Below are positions 17,490 to 27,000 of a stretch of 64,000 bases of DNA, piece by piece. Below the pieces are notes generated by a model. That model did no database searches and was not told the DNA's origin. It worked only from the letters and a program-made list of their open reading frames with translations. The stretch is from an uncultured Clostridia bacterium (GTDB taxonomy: Bacteria > Bacillota > Clostridia > TANB77 > CAG-508), in contig CAKPSH010000008.1 of assembly GCA_934183325.1 (NCBI GenBank), positions 1-64,000 of the forward strand, in the 5' to 3' direction. Position numbers and translations under genes: made by a program. The first letter of the stretch is position 1. Each line of letters starts with the position of its first letter.

Positions 17490-17518
17490 TTGATTTATAA
17501 GCAAAATAATGATAAGAT
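17490..17518 (+). promoter_or_regulatory. Candidate promoter of the pyr operon
   Basis: TTGATT (17490-17495), 17-base spacer, TAAGAT (17513-17518), 33 bases before pyrC. No PyrR-type attenuator is visible; the leader is too short to hold one. Confidence 0.5.
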
Positions 17519-17550
17519 TAATAAAATTCATAATTGGGAGGTAATAATAT

Positions 17551-18825
17551 ATGACATTACTTTTGAAAAATGGTACAATTTTAGATTATGCAAGTCACGT
17601 ACAAGAAAAAATGGATATTTTAATAAAAGAAGAAAAAATTAGTAAAATAGGAAAGGAAATAAATGATGAGGCTGATAAAATTCTAGATTGTACAGGGTTA
17701 TATATTATGCCAGGAATGATAGATATGCATTGCCACTTACGTGAGCCTGGATTTGAGCAAAAGGAAACAATAGAGACAGGGTCAAAAAGTGCAGTAAAAG
17801 GTGGATTTACAACAATCTGTCCAATGCCAAATACAAAACCAACACCAGATAATCCAGAAACACTAAAAATGATAATAAATAAAGCTAAAGAAGTTAATTT
17901 ATGCAATGTTTTTCCATATTCAAGTATTACTGTAGGAGAAAAAGGAGAAGAAAAAGTAAATTTTAAAGAAATGCTTGAAGCAGGATGTATTGCTTTTTCA
18001 GATGATGGATGTCCTGTGTCAAATGCAAAAACAATAAGAGAAGCAATGATAGAAATAAATAAATTAGGAAGTTTTACTTCAGAACATTGTGAAGAAAAAA
18101 CAGTATCAGCAGGAGCTATTAATGCAGGTAAAATAGCAGAAGAGTTAGGTGTTGAAGGAGTGTTACCAGAAGCAGAAGAAATAATGGCTGCTAGAGATAT
18201 AGTTATTGCCGAAACAAATAAATTACATGCACATATATGCCATATTAGTACAGAAACTTCTGTAAATATGATTAGAGATGCCAAAAAAAGAGGAGTAAAT
18301 GTAACTTGTGAGACATGTCCTCATTATTATAGCTTTACTGTTGAAGAAGTTTTGACATCAGGTGTAAATGCAAAAATGAATCCACCATTAAGAGAAGAAA
18401 AAGATAGACAAGCTATTATAAAAGGATTAAAAGATGGAACAATTGATGCAATTATAACAGATCATGCACCACATACAAAAGAAGAAAAAGATAAAGGTTT
18501 AGCAAGTGCACCAAATGGAATAATAGGATTTGAAACAGCTCTTGCTGCAACAATAACAAATGTAGTAAAACCGGGATATATAGATTATATGGATATGGTA
18601 AGATTAATGTCATATAGACCAGCAGAAATTTTAGGGTTAAAGGATAGAGGACAAATAAAAGAAGGATTTAAAGCTGATTTAACAATATTCAACCCTGATA
18701 AAGAGTATATATATACAGAAGAGATGATAGTGTCAAAATCTAAGAATACACCTTGGATTGGAAAAAAACTTACAGGAGAAGTAAATTATACAATAGTAGA
18801 TGGAAGAATAGTATATTCTAAATAA
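17551..18825 (+). CDS. pyrC: Dihydroorotase
   Basis: 424 residues, usual length for class I dihydroorotase. Third step of UMP synthesis: cyclisation of carbamoyl aspartate. Visible metal site: DMHCHLREPG (about 58-67), the HICHIST segment and the ITDHAPHT motif; ends with a beta-composite VDGRIVYSK typical of the amidohydrolase family. GGGAGGTAATAATAT precedes the ATG. First gene of a tight five-gene transcription unit (gaps of 15-20 bases). The earlier enzymes PyrB and CarAB are not in the window. Confidence 0.95.
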   Translation: MTLLLKNGTILDYASHVQEKMDILIKEEKISKIGKEINDEADKILDCTGLYIMPGMIDMHCHLREPGFEQKETIETGSKSAVKGGFTTICPMPNTKPTPDNPETLKMIINKAKEVNLCNVFPYSSITVGEKGEEKVNFKEMLEAGCIAFSDDGCPVSNAKTIREAMIEINKLGSFTSEHCEEKTVSAGAINAGKIAEELGVEGVLPEAEEIMAARDIVIAETNKLHAHICHISTETSVNMIRDAKKRGVNVTCETCPHYYSFTVEEVLTSGVNAKMNPPLREEKDRQAIIKGLKDGTIDAIITDHAPHTKEEKDKGLASAPNGIIGFETALAATITNVVKPGYIDYMDMVRLMSYRPAEILGLKDRGQIKEGFKADLTIFNPDKEYIYTEEMIVSKSKNTPWIGKKLTGEVNYTIVDGRIVYSK

Positions 18826-18845
18826 GTTATAGGGGATAACTAGAG

Positions 18846-20588
18846 ATGAAAATAAAGGATATGATAGTATTAGTTCCAGTATCATTTTTAACTACTGCCT
18901 TAAAATTTGCAAGATTTGATTTAAATGATAAGGACAAGAAATATATTGGTGAAAATCACTTATATCATTGTACTGCGTCGAAAGAAGTAGCAGAGAATAT
19001 TATAAAATCAGGATATTTAAGACCCGCAACAGGAGCTTTAAAAACAATAAATTCTTATGGTCATGCATCAGTATGCCTATTTGGAGGAATTCCAAATACA
19101 GACAATTTTATGAAAAATTTGAATATGAATTTATATACAGAGCCTGATAGAATAACAAATGCGGTTGAAATATGTATACATGAAGATGAATTAAATAATA
19201 ATTATAAATCTAGAAAAATAAGTGATGAAGCAATTCTGTATGAAGGCTATTGTATTTTACCTCAAGATAGAGCGAAAGTAGTACAACTAGTAATGGATTT
19301 AAAAAGAGATAAAGAAGGCAATCCATTATTAGATGAAAAAGGTAACCCTGTTGGATTAGAAATGAGAAAAAGAACGTTAGATGAAATAAGAGAAAATCCA
19401 GATGAATATATACCAAAAAGGGATTACCTAGAATATGTAATGGAAAAACAAAAAGAATATGGGATGAGCACAAAGGAGAATTCTTTGCATAAAGCAATAA
19501 CAGAAGTTTCTTTTTTAGGAAGAGTTGGAAATATGGAAGGCAAAGAAATTATAAGATCTACTAAAAAGAACATTAAAGATATATTAAGAGATTGGAAAGA
19601 TAATATAAGAAGAAATTTTGATACAAAAAGAGTTGACGAAAATCCAGATTTAAAGATTGAAAGATTATCAAAAGGAAAGGCATACTTAGAAAGAAAAAAT
19701 CCATATGATGATCCAAAATTTGCATTAGCAGTTACAAGATTTGGGTATGAAGGAATAAAGCAAAGAAGTCTAGAAGAAGGTCTAAATGAATTTACAAATA
19801 GTGAAGCAGGAAAATTCTTAAGAGATAAATATAATCAAATAGATAAAGAACCAATAAAGAGGAAGGGAATACATGGACTGGAGCATACAGATAGGGTAGC
19901 ATTGTTAGCTACAATGATAGCAGAAAATGAAAAAATTTTGGATGGAGAGGATTCAGACAGAAAAAAAGAAATATTAAGTTTTTCAGCATATTATCACGAT
20001 ATAGGTAGAATATTAGATGTTGGACCACATGCTAAAAGAGGAGCAGATTTAGCTAAAAAAATTGAGATGAGGACATTGGATGGAGATTTATTAAGTGATA
20101 CAGATAAAAGAATTGTACGAATGATTATTGAAGGACATGAAGGAAAAGATGAAAAAATAGATAAACTACTAAAAAAATATCAAATACCTGAAGGAGACAA
20201 AGATGTGGCAAAACAACTACTAGCAGTAATAAAAGATGCAGATGCATTAGATAGAGCAAGATTAACAACAAAATCAGCATTTAGTACAAGAACAAATTTA
20301 GATTCAAAATACTTAAGATATAGAAGCAGTAAGGAATTAATGGAATTCTCTTATGGATTAGAATATATTAGCAGTAATATAAAAAATTTTGGAGATATAT
20401 TAAATTATAAAAACAGAGAACCTAATGCACATTATCAGACAGCTGAAAGTAGAAAAAGAGAAAATGCTTTTAGAAATGGGTTAATCAAAGGAGCAAAAAG
20501 CAGTGAAGTACAACAGTCAATAGATAATGATAATACAATAGATAGAGATAATGAAAAAAATAATGAAGGACAAGAGTATGGAGATTAA
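18846..20588 (+). CDS. ART-like N-terminal domain fused to an HD phosphohydrolase, inside the pyr operon
   Basis: 580 residues, not a recognised named family. Residues about 35-140 begin HLYHCTASKEVAENIIKSG and continue with ASVCLFGGIP and AVEICIHEDEL, the strand-helix opening and later strands of ADP-ribosyltransferase-like (ART/KptA/DarT-type) folds; His41 would be the NAD-contacting residue. A charged helical middle (about 150-330) follows. Residues about 340-475 are an HD domain: IHGLEHTDRV, YYHDIGRILD, HAKRGADLA and KDADALDRARL give the H...HD...D metal set. The tail is Asp/Asn-rich and disordered. It lies 20 bases after pyrC and 15 before pyrF, with native codon use, so it is co-transcribed with pyrimidine synthesis. 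Nucleotide or NAD-related processing is an inference. The ART assignment is by pattern only. Confidence 0.6.
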   Translation: MKIKDMIVLVPVSFLTTALKFARFDLNDKDKKYIGENHLYHCTASKEVAENIIKSGYLRPATGALKTINSYGHASVCLFGGIPNTDNFMKNLNMNLYTEPDRITNAVEICIHEDELNNNYKSRKISDEAILYEGYCILPQDRAKVVQLVMDLKRDKEGNPLLDEKGNPVGLEMRKRTLDEIRENPDEYIPKRDYLEYVMEKQKEYGMSTKENSLHKAITEVSFLGRVGNMEGKEIIRSTKKNIKDILRDWKDNIRRNFDTKRVDENPDLKIERLSKGKAYLERKNPYDDPKFALAVTRFGYEGIKQRSLEEGLNEFTNSEAGKFLRDKYNQIDKEPIKRKGIHGLEHTDRVALLATMIAENEKILDGEDSDRKKEILSFSAYYHDIGRILDVGPHAKRGADLAKKIEMRTLDGDLLSDTDKRIVRMIIEGHEGKDEKIDKLLKKYQIPEGDKDVAKQLLAVIKDADALDRARLTTKSAFSTRTNLDSKYLRYRSSKELMEFSYGLEYISSNIKNFGDILNYKNREPNAHYQTAESRKRENAFRNGLIKGAKSSEVQQSIDNDNTIDRDNEKNNEGQEYGD

Positions 20589-20603
20589 AGAGGAGGAATA
20601 AAA

Positions 20604-21539
20604 ATGGAAAATGCAATTGATAATTTAATTGATAAAATAAAAGAAATGAATAATCCAACAGTAATAGGACTAGATCCAAGATATGATATGTTACCAGAAT
20701 GTATAAAAATGAAATATACACAAGATGTAAAAGGTGCATGTGAAGCATTCTTAGAATTTAATAAAGAATTAATTGATGCAACTTGTGATATTATACCAGC
20801 AGTAAAACCTCAAATAGCATTTTATGAAATGTTTGGAATAGAAGGTATGAAAGTATTTGATGAAACATGTAAATATGCCAAAGAAAAAGGAATGATAGTA
20901 ATTGCAGATATGAAAAGAGGAGATATAGGAACAACCGCCCAGGCATATTCGAATGCAGCAATAGGAAAAACAAAAATTGGTGATATAGACCATAGCATTT
21001 TTGATGTTGAGTTTGTAACAGTAAATCCTTATTTGGGAACAGATGGTGTAAAGCCATTTGTTGATGATTGTGCTAAATATGGAAAAGGTATATTTATACT
21101 AGTAAAAACCTCTAATAAATCATCAGGAGAAATACAAGATTTAAAAACAGAAGACGGAGAAGAAATTTACAAAAAAGTTGCAAAATTAGTAAATGAATGG
21201 GGAAAAGAACTTGTAGGAAAACATGGATATAGTAGTATATCAGCAGTGGTAGGAGCTACATATCCAAAACAACTTAAAGAATTAAGAGAATTAATGCCAC
21301 AAGCATATTTCTTAATACCAGGATATGGAGCTCAAGGAGGAAAGGCAGAAGATATTGCATTAGGTTTTGATGAGAAAGGTTTGGGAGGAATTATTAATGC
21401 TTCCAGAAGCTTGATGTGTGCTTATAAATCAGATAAATGGAAGAATGAATTTACCGAGGAAGAGTTTGCAAAAGCAACAAGAGCAGAAGCAATAAGAATG
21501 AGAGATGAACTAAATCAAGCAATAAATAATAGAAAATAA
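20604..21539 (+). CDS. pyrF: Orotidine 5'-phosphate decarboxylase
   Basis: 311 residues, the longer type-2 PyrF length. Last step of UMP synthesis. Motifs: VIGLDPRYDMLP at the N-terminus, FYEMFGIEG, and the catalytic ADMKRGDIG (Asp-x-Lys-x-x-Asp) with the following TAQAYSNA; phosphate site FLIPGYGAQGG. AGAGGAGGAATAAAA precedes the ATG. Co-transcribed with pyrK 18 bases downstream. Confidence 0.95.
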   Translation: MENAIDNLIDKIKEMNNPTVIGLDPRYDMLPECIKMKYTQDVKGACEAFLEFNKELIDATCDIIPAVKPQIAFYEMFGIEGMKVFDETCKYAKEKGMIVIADMKRGDIGTTAQAYSNAAIGKTKIGDIDHSIFDVEFVTVNPYLGTDGVKPFVDDCAKYGKGIFILVKTSNKSSGEIQDLKTEDGEEIYKKVAKLVNEWGKELVGKHGYSSISAVVGATYPKQLKELRELMPQAYFLIPGYGAQGGKAEDIALGFDEKGLGGIINASRSLMCAYKSDKWKNEFTEEEFAKATRAEAIRMRDELNQAINNRK

Positions 21540-21557
21540 ATTAAGGAGGAAAAATCA

Positions 21558-22343
21558 ATGCCATTTAATTTAAAGTGCAAATTAGTAAAGAAAGAATTCT
21601 TAAAACCAGATATATGCAAAATGATAATAAAATCAGAGCAAATAGCATCTGAGGCAAAGCCAGGACAATTTTTAGAAATTAGGGTAGTAGATAATATTGA
21701 ACCTTTATTAAGGAGACCAATTAGTATTTATAATGCAAATGAACAAAATGGAGAAATCGAGTTCATATTTCAAATAAAAGGAAAAGGAACTGAGATATTA
21801 TCACAAAGAAATGAAGGAGAACTATTAGATGTAATTGGACCTCTTGGAAATGGAACATTTAAATTTGAAAAATATAAAAATATAGCAATTATTGGTGGAG
21901 GTATAGGAATATTTCCATTACATGAATTATCTAAGAGAGCTAAAGAAAATAATGTAAATACCAAAATTTATGTTGGATTTAGAAATAAAGAATTAGTATT
22001 ATTAGAAGAAGAACTAAAACAGGTTTGTAATGAATTAATATTATGTACAGATGATGGATCTTATGGAAAAAACGGATTTGCAATAAATTTCTTAAAAGAA
22101 GATATTGAAAAGGAACCAATAGATTGTATATATGCCTGTGGACCATTACCAATGTTAAAAGCGGTACAACAATATGCAATAGAGAAGAATATACCGTGTC
22201 AAATATCATTAGAAGAAAGAATGGCTTGTGGGCTAGGGGTATGCTTAGGATGTGCTGTTAAGACTTCAAATAAAGAAACAACTGAATATAAACATGTATG
22301 CAAAGATGGACCAGTTTTTGATGCAAAAGATGTTGAAATATAG
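21558..22343 (+). CDS. pyrK: Dihydroorotate dehydrogenase B, electron-transfer subunit
   Basis: 261 residues. Iron-sulfur flavoprotein that passes electrons from PyrD to NAD+. FAD-binding segment LLRRPISIYN, NAD-binding IIGGGIGIFPL, and C-terminal [2Fe-2S] ligands in CGLGVCLGC plus the later Cys in YKHVC. AAGGAGGAAAAATC precedes the ATG. Gene order pyrF-pyrK-pyrD is typical of Clostridia and Bacilli. Confidence 0.95.
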   Translation: MPFNLKCKLVKKEFLKPDICKMIIKSEQIASEAKPGQFLEIRVVDNIEPLLRRPISIYNANEQNGEIEFIFQIKGKGTEILSQRNEGELLDVIGPLGNGTFKFEKYKNIAIIGGGIGIFPLHELSKRAKENNVNTKIYVGFRNKELVLLEEELKQVCNELILCTDDGSYGKNGFAINFLKEDIEKEPIDCIYACGPLPMLKAVQQYAIEKNIPCQISLEERMACGLGVCLGCAVKTSNKETTEYKHVCKDGPVFDAKDVEI

Positions 22344-22358
22344 AAGGGAGCAAAAACA

Positions 22359-23270
22359 ATGAATACAGAAATTGAATTTTGTGGAATGAAAATGAAGAAT
22401 CCAGTAACAGTAGCTTCAGGAACTTTTGGATATGGAAGAGAATTTGCACAATATATAGATTTAAACAAATTAGGGGGAATAGTAACAAAGGGAACCTCAT
22501 TAAAACCAAGACCAGGAAATAAAGCACCAAGAGTTTGTGAAACTGCTAGTGGAATGTTGAATTCAATAGGATTACAAAATCCCGGAGTAGAACATTTTAT
22601 GGAACAAGATTTGCCTTGGCTTAGAAGTTTTGATACAAAAATAATAGTAAATGCTTGTGGTAGTTCTGTTGAAGAATATGTTGAACTTGCAAAGGTATTA
22701 AATACACTTGATATAGATGCCGTAGAATTAAATTTGTCTTGCCCAAATGTTAAAGCAGGATGTATGGCATTTGGAACAAGCTATGAAGGAGTAAAGGAAG
22801 TAACAACACAGGTTAGAAAAGAATTAACAAGAAAGCCATTAATTGTAAAACTTACTCCTAACGTAACAGATATTGTAAGTCCAGCTAAAGGAGCAGAAGA
22901 TGCAGGAGCCGATGGAGTTTCATTAATTAACACATTATTGGGAATGAAAATAGATATTGATAAAAGAAAACCAGTTTTAGCAAATAATACAGGAGGATTA
23001 TCAGGTCCAGCAGTAAAGCCAGTGGCTGTTAGAATGGTTTATCAAGTAGCACAAGCTGTAAATATTCCAATTTTAGGACTTGGAGGAATAGTAACAGGAG
23101 AAGATGTAATAGAATTTATGTTAGCAGGTGCAACAGCTGTATCAATAGGAACAGGAAATTTTATTTCTCCAGATGTATCAATAAAAGCAATTGAAGATAT
23201 TGAGAAATATATGAAAAAACACAATATAGAAAATTTAAAAGATATAATAGGATCAGTTCAAATGAACTAA
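22359..23270 (+). CDS. pyrD: Dihydroorotate dehydrogenase class 1B, catalytic subunit
   Basis: 303 residues. FMN enzyme oxidising dihydroorotate to orotate with PyrK. Class 1B signs: VASGTFGYGREF at the N-terminus, GIVTKGTS, and the catalytic cysteine in ELNLSCPNVKAG; FMN phosphate site GLGGIVTGEDVIEF. GAAGGGAGCAAAAACA precedes the start. Last gene of the operon, followed by a terminator. Confidence 0.95.
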   Translation: MNTEIEFCGMKMKNPVTVASGTFGYGREFAQYIDLNKLGGIVTKGTSLKPRPGNKAPRVCETASGMLNSIGLQNPGVEHFMEQDLPWLRSFDTKIIVNACGSSVEEYVELAKVLNTLDIDAVELNLSCPNVKAGCMAFGTSYEGVKEVTTQVRKELTRKPLIVKLTPNVTDIVSPAKGAEDAGADGVSLINTLLGMKIDIDKRKPVLANNTGGLSGPAVKPVAVRMVYQVAQAVNIPILGLGGIVTGEDVIEFMLAGATAVSIGTGNFISPDVSIKAIEDIEKYMKKHNIENLKDIIGSVQMN

Positions 23271-23273
23271 TAA

Positions 23274-23310
23274 CAAAATGCGATGCCGTATATAGCGACA
23301 TCGCATTTTG
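23274..23310. terminator. Bidirectional terminator after pyrD
   Basis: Perfect 12-bp stem CAAAATGCGATG / CATCGCATTTTG with a 13-base loop, between convergent pyrD and the G+C-rich orphan gene. Confidence 0.85.
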
Positions 23311-23316
23311 TTTGGG

Positions 23317-23691
23317 TTACTCTAAGATCTCCCTAAGACTCAGTTCGATCTTGTTGTAATCCTCGTACCGGATAATCCGGTAGCTGAGCTCGAGCTGTGT
23401 GGTCTCAGCTACCTCCTTTGCCAGAAGAGGCATTGCAGAGGCAAGGTACTCCTCTGCGTTGTGGAGTATTCCCTCATATTTGCTAGCCACACGAAAAATC
23501 TTGTGGCTGTTGCAAGCAGAGAGCAACACGCTGGCACCTGTAACACGGTTCTTTCCGCCGTAGTTACCAGTGAGCCAGGTTTCTTGGACCATATCCTCGA
23601 TCATGGGAAAGAGGATAGGTCTAAGCTCATTTGCGAGCCTTTCCACCGTGGGACGATGGAATCTAGTAGATTCCACAAAAAAAACCTCCAT
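23317..23691 (-). CDS. G+C-rich orphan gene, unknown function
   Basis: 124 residues from ATG 23691, or 119 from the GTG at 23676. The GTG is attractive because GGAGG occurs in the ATG's own codons (ATGGAGG), eight T's upstream of that GTG; the ATG has only GAGG. Soluble, helical, mildly acidic; sequence includes RPTVERLANELRPIL, TWLTGNYGGKNRVTG and NAEEYLASAMPLLAKEV. I do not recognise a family. About half the bases are G or C and codons such as CTC, GCC, CTG, AGC are frequent, sharply unlike pyrD and rpoB on either side. It has its own promoter and a terminator, so it is a self-contained single-gene unit. Signs of recent transfer are strong; its function cannot be guessed. Confidence 0.7.
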   Translation of the reverse strand: MEVFFVESTRFHRPTVERLANELRPILFPMIEDMVQETWLTGNYGGKNRVTGASVLLSACNSHKIFRVASKYEGILHNAEEYLASAMPLLAKEVAETTQLELSYRIIRYEDYNKIELSLREILE

Positions 23692-23766
23692 TGTTTGTAC
23701 CTCATGTTTGTAGAAGAAATAAATTCCTTCGGGTGTTGCTTTCGAGAGTAATTTACCCTCTGAACA
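23692..23766 (-). promoter_or_regulatory. Structured leader of the orphan gene
   Basis: About 75 bases between the deduced transcript start and the ATG. It can form AGAG/CTCT and GAAGGAA/TTTCTTC hairpins separated by CGAAAGCAACACCC. No known riboswitch class was recognised. Confidence 0.35.
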
Positions 23767-23771
23767 ATATA

Positions 23772-23800
23772 ATTATAGCACAATTATGTAAATCATGCAA
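23772..23800 (-). promoter_or_regulatory. Promoter of the orphan gene
   Basis: Minus strand TTGCAT (23800-23795), 17-base spacer, perfect TATAAT (23777-23772). Confidence 0.8.
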
Positions 23801-23827
23801 TAAAATTTGGAAAATTAACAAAAAATA

Positions 23828-23857
23828 TTGACAACTTGTACAAAAATATGATATACT
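23828..23857 (+). promoter_or_regulatory. Promoter of rpoB with a 210-base leader
   Basis: Consensus TTGACA (23828-23833), 18-base spacer, TATACT (23852-23857). Divergent from the orphan gene promoter, with -35 boxes 27 bases apart. The leader 23864-24074 is AT-rich and contains no gene or recognised riboswitch. Confidence 0.75.
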
Positions 23858-24074
23858 GTTATCCTGAAAATTATGTCTATAATTAAATTATATTAGTTCT
23901 AGTTAAGAGAGGAATTGGGCATAAAAGTGTTCTATAAAGCGAAATCTTTAATTGAAGCTATAAAGAAAATAACTTTATATTAGTTTTATGTTTCAAGAAG
24001 GACTCTTCCCAAAGAGAATATAATTTTTCTTATATAAAGCTTCATATTTTAAAATAAGGAGTGAATTAGTTTCT

Positions 24075-27000
24075 ATGAAAGAAATCAAACATGAAAAATC
24101 TATTCGTTACACATTTGCCAAAACTGGTGATAGTGTTGAAATGCCAAATTTCATTAAAGTTCAAAGAGATTCTTATGACTGGTTTATTAAAGAAGGTTTA
24201 GGAGAAGTATTAAAAGATATTTCACCTATTATCGACTACACTGGAAACCTAGTATTAGAGTTTTTTGATTATTATATGGAAGAAAAAACAAAATACTCTT
24301 TAGAGGAAACAAAAGAAAGAGATGCTACATATTCAACAAGATTACATGTTAAAGTAAGATTAATAAATAGAGAAACTGGAGAAATAAAAGAGCAAGAAAT
24401 TTATTTAGGTGATTTCCCTCTTATGACAGATAGTGGAACATTCGTAATAAATGGTGCAGAAAGAGTTGTAGTAAGCCAATTAGTTCGTTCACCAGGATGT
24501 TATTATGCAACAGATTTTGATAAAACAGGAAAACAAATTTATACAGCTACTGTTATGCCAATTCGTGGTGCTTGGATAGAATATGAAACAGATTCTAACG
24601 ATATGTTCTATGCAAGAGTAGACAGAACAAGAAGAATCCCTGTAACAACATTATTAAGAGCATTAGGATTAAAAACAGATAATGAAATAATTTCATTTTT
24701 CGGAGAAGATGAAAGGATACTTGCTACATTACAAAAAGACCCAATAAAGACTCAAGATGAAGCTTTAATAGAAATATATAAAAAATTAAGACCAGGAGAA
24801 TTACCATCAGTAGAAGCTGCAACAAATTTATTTAATGGATTATTCTTTGATGCAAGAAGATATGATTTAGCAAAAGTTGGTAGATATAAATTCAATAAAA
24901 AATTAGCTCTTGCAGATAGAATTGCTGGTCAAGTTGCTTTCAATGATATAGTTGATACTGAAACAGGAGAAGTTTTAGTAGCTAAAGATACAGTTATATC
25001 AAAAGAAATGGCACACACAATACAAAATTTAGGAATAAATATTGTTAATGTCAAAATTGAAGATAAAAAAGTTATCATAATAGGTAATGGAACAGTTGAT
25101 ATTCATGAAGTATTAAAAGATGTTGATTTAAGCGAATTAAACATTAAAGAAGATGTTAATTACTTAGTATTAAAAAACATAATCGACAATACAGATTCAA
25201 AAGATTTAGTAAAAGTTATTAAAGAGAGAATGGATGAATTAATACCAAAACATGTTACTACAGAAGATATTTTAGCTTCTGTTGGATATTTATTAAATCT
25301 TTCACACAAAATTGGTAAAGTTGATGATATAGATCATTTAGGAAATAGACGTATAAGAAGTGTAGGAGAATTATTACAAAATCAATTCAGAATTGGTTTA
25401 ACAAGACTTGAAAGAGTTGTAAGAGAGAGAATGACAATTCAAGACTTAGATGTTGTAACACCTCAAACATTAATTAATACAAAACCAATTACATCATCAA
25501 TAAGAGAATTCTTTGGAAGTTCACAATTATCACAATTTATGGATCAAACAAATCCACTTTCAGAATTAACACATAAAAGAAGAATTTCAGCATTAGGACC
25601 TGGAGGACTTTCAAGAGAAAGAGCTGGATTCGAAGTTCGTGATATTCACTATACACACTATGGTAGATTATGCCCAATTGAATCTCCAGAAGGACCAAAC
25701 ATAGGATTAATTTCAGCATTATCTTCATTTGCTATAGTAAATGAATATGGATTTGTTGAAACACCTTATAGAAAAATAGATCCTGAAACACACAAAATTA
25801 CAGACGAAATAGTATATATGGCAGCTTATGATGAAGATGGACATATTATAGCTCAAGCTGATGAACCTATTGGACCAGATGGAAAATTCGTAAATTCTAA
25901 AATTAAAGTTAGATATTTAGATGAAGTTACAGAAGTACCAGCTGAAAAAGTCGATTATATGGATGTATCTCCTAAACAATTAGTTTCAGTTGCTGCAGCA
26001 ATGATTCCATTCTTGGAACATGATGATGCTAACCGTGCTCTAATGGGTACAAATATGCAACGTCAAGCTGTACCACTTATGATTACAGATTCACCAATTG
26101 TAGGAACAGGAATTGAATATAAAGCAGCAAAAGACTCAGGAATAATGGTATTAGCAAAAAATGATGGTACAATTAAAAGAGTTACTGGTGATGAAATCAT
26201 AATAGAAACTACAAAAGGAGAAACAGAAACATATAAATTGCGTAAATTCAAGAGAACAAATGGTGCAACATGTATAAATCAAAGACCAATAGTTACTCGT
26301 GGAGAAAAAGTAAAAGCTGGAGATGTTATTGCTGATGGACCAGCTACACAAAACGGAGAAATGGCACTTGGTAAAAACGTAATTATAGCATTCTCTACAT
26401 GGGAAGGATATAACTATGAGGATGCTATTCTACTAAGTGAAAGATTAGTTAAAGAAGACGTATTTACATCAATACATATTGAAGAATATGAATGTGAATG
26501 CCGTGATACAAAATTAGGACCAGAAGAAATAACAAGAGATATTCCAAATGTTGGTGAAGATTCATTAAAAGATCTAGATGACAGAGGAATTATTAGAATT
26601 GGTGCTGAGGTTAGACCAGGAGATATATTAGTTGGAAAAGTTACTCCAAAAGGAGAAACAGAATTAACAGCTGAAGAGAGATTATTAAGAGCAATCTTTG
26701 GTGAAAAATCTAGAGAAGTAAGGGATACATCATTACGTGTTCCACATGGAGAAGCAGGAACAATTGTAGATGTAAAAATATTCGATAGAGACAATTCTGA
26801 TGAACTAGGACCAGGAGTGAACCAAGTAATAAGATGTTATATCGCTCAAAAGAGAAAAATCTCTGTTGGTGATAAAATGTCTGGACGTCATGGAAACAAA
26901 GGTGTTGTTTCAAGAATTTTACCAGTAGAAGATATGCCATTTATGCCAGATGGTACACCAGTAGATGTAGTACTTAACCCATTAGGTGTTCCTTCTCGTA

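Noticed and set aside
17595..18284. Long minus-strand frame of 229 codons opposite pyrC
   Set aside because: No ribosome binding site, and it is the mirror of a highly conserved dihydroorotase frame; low stop density comes from the codon bias.
23461..23751. Plus-strand frame opposite the G+C-rich orphan gene
   Set aside because: The minus-strand frame has promoter, ribosome binding sites and terminator; the plus-strand frame has none and crosses the leader of the other.
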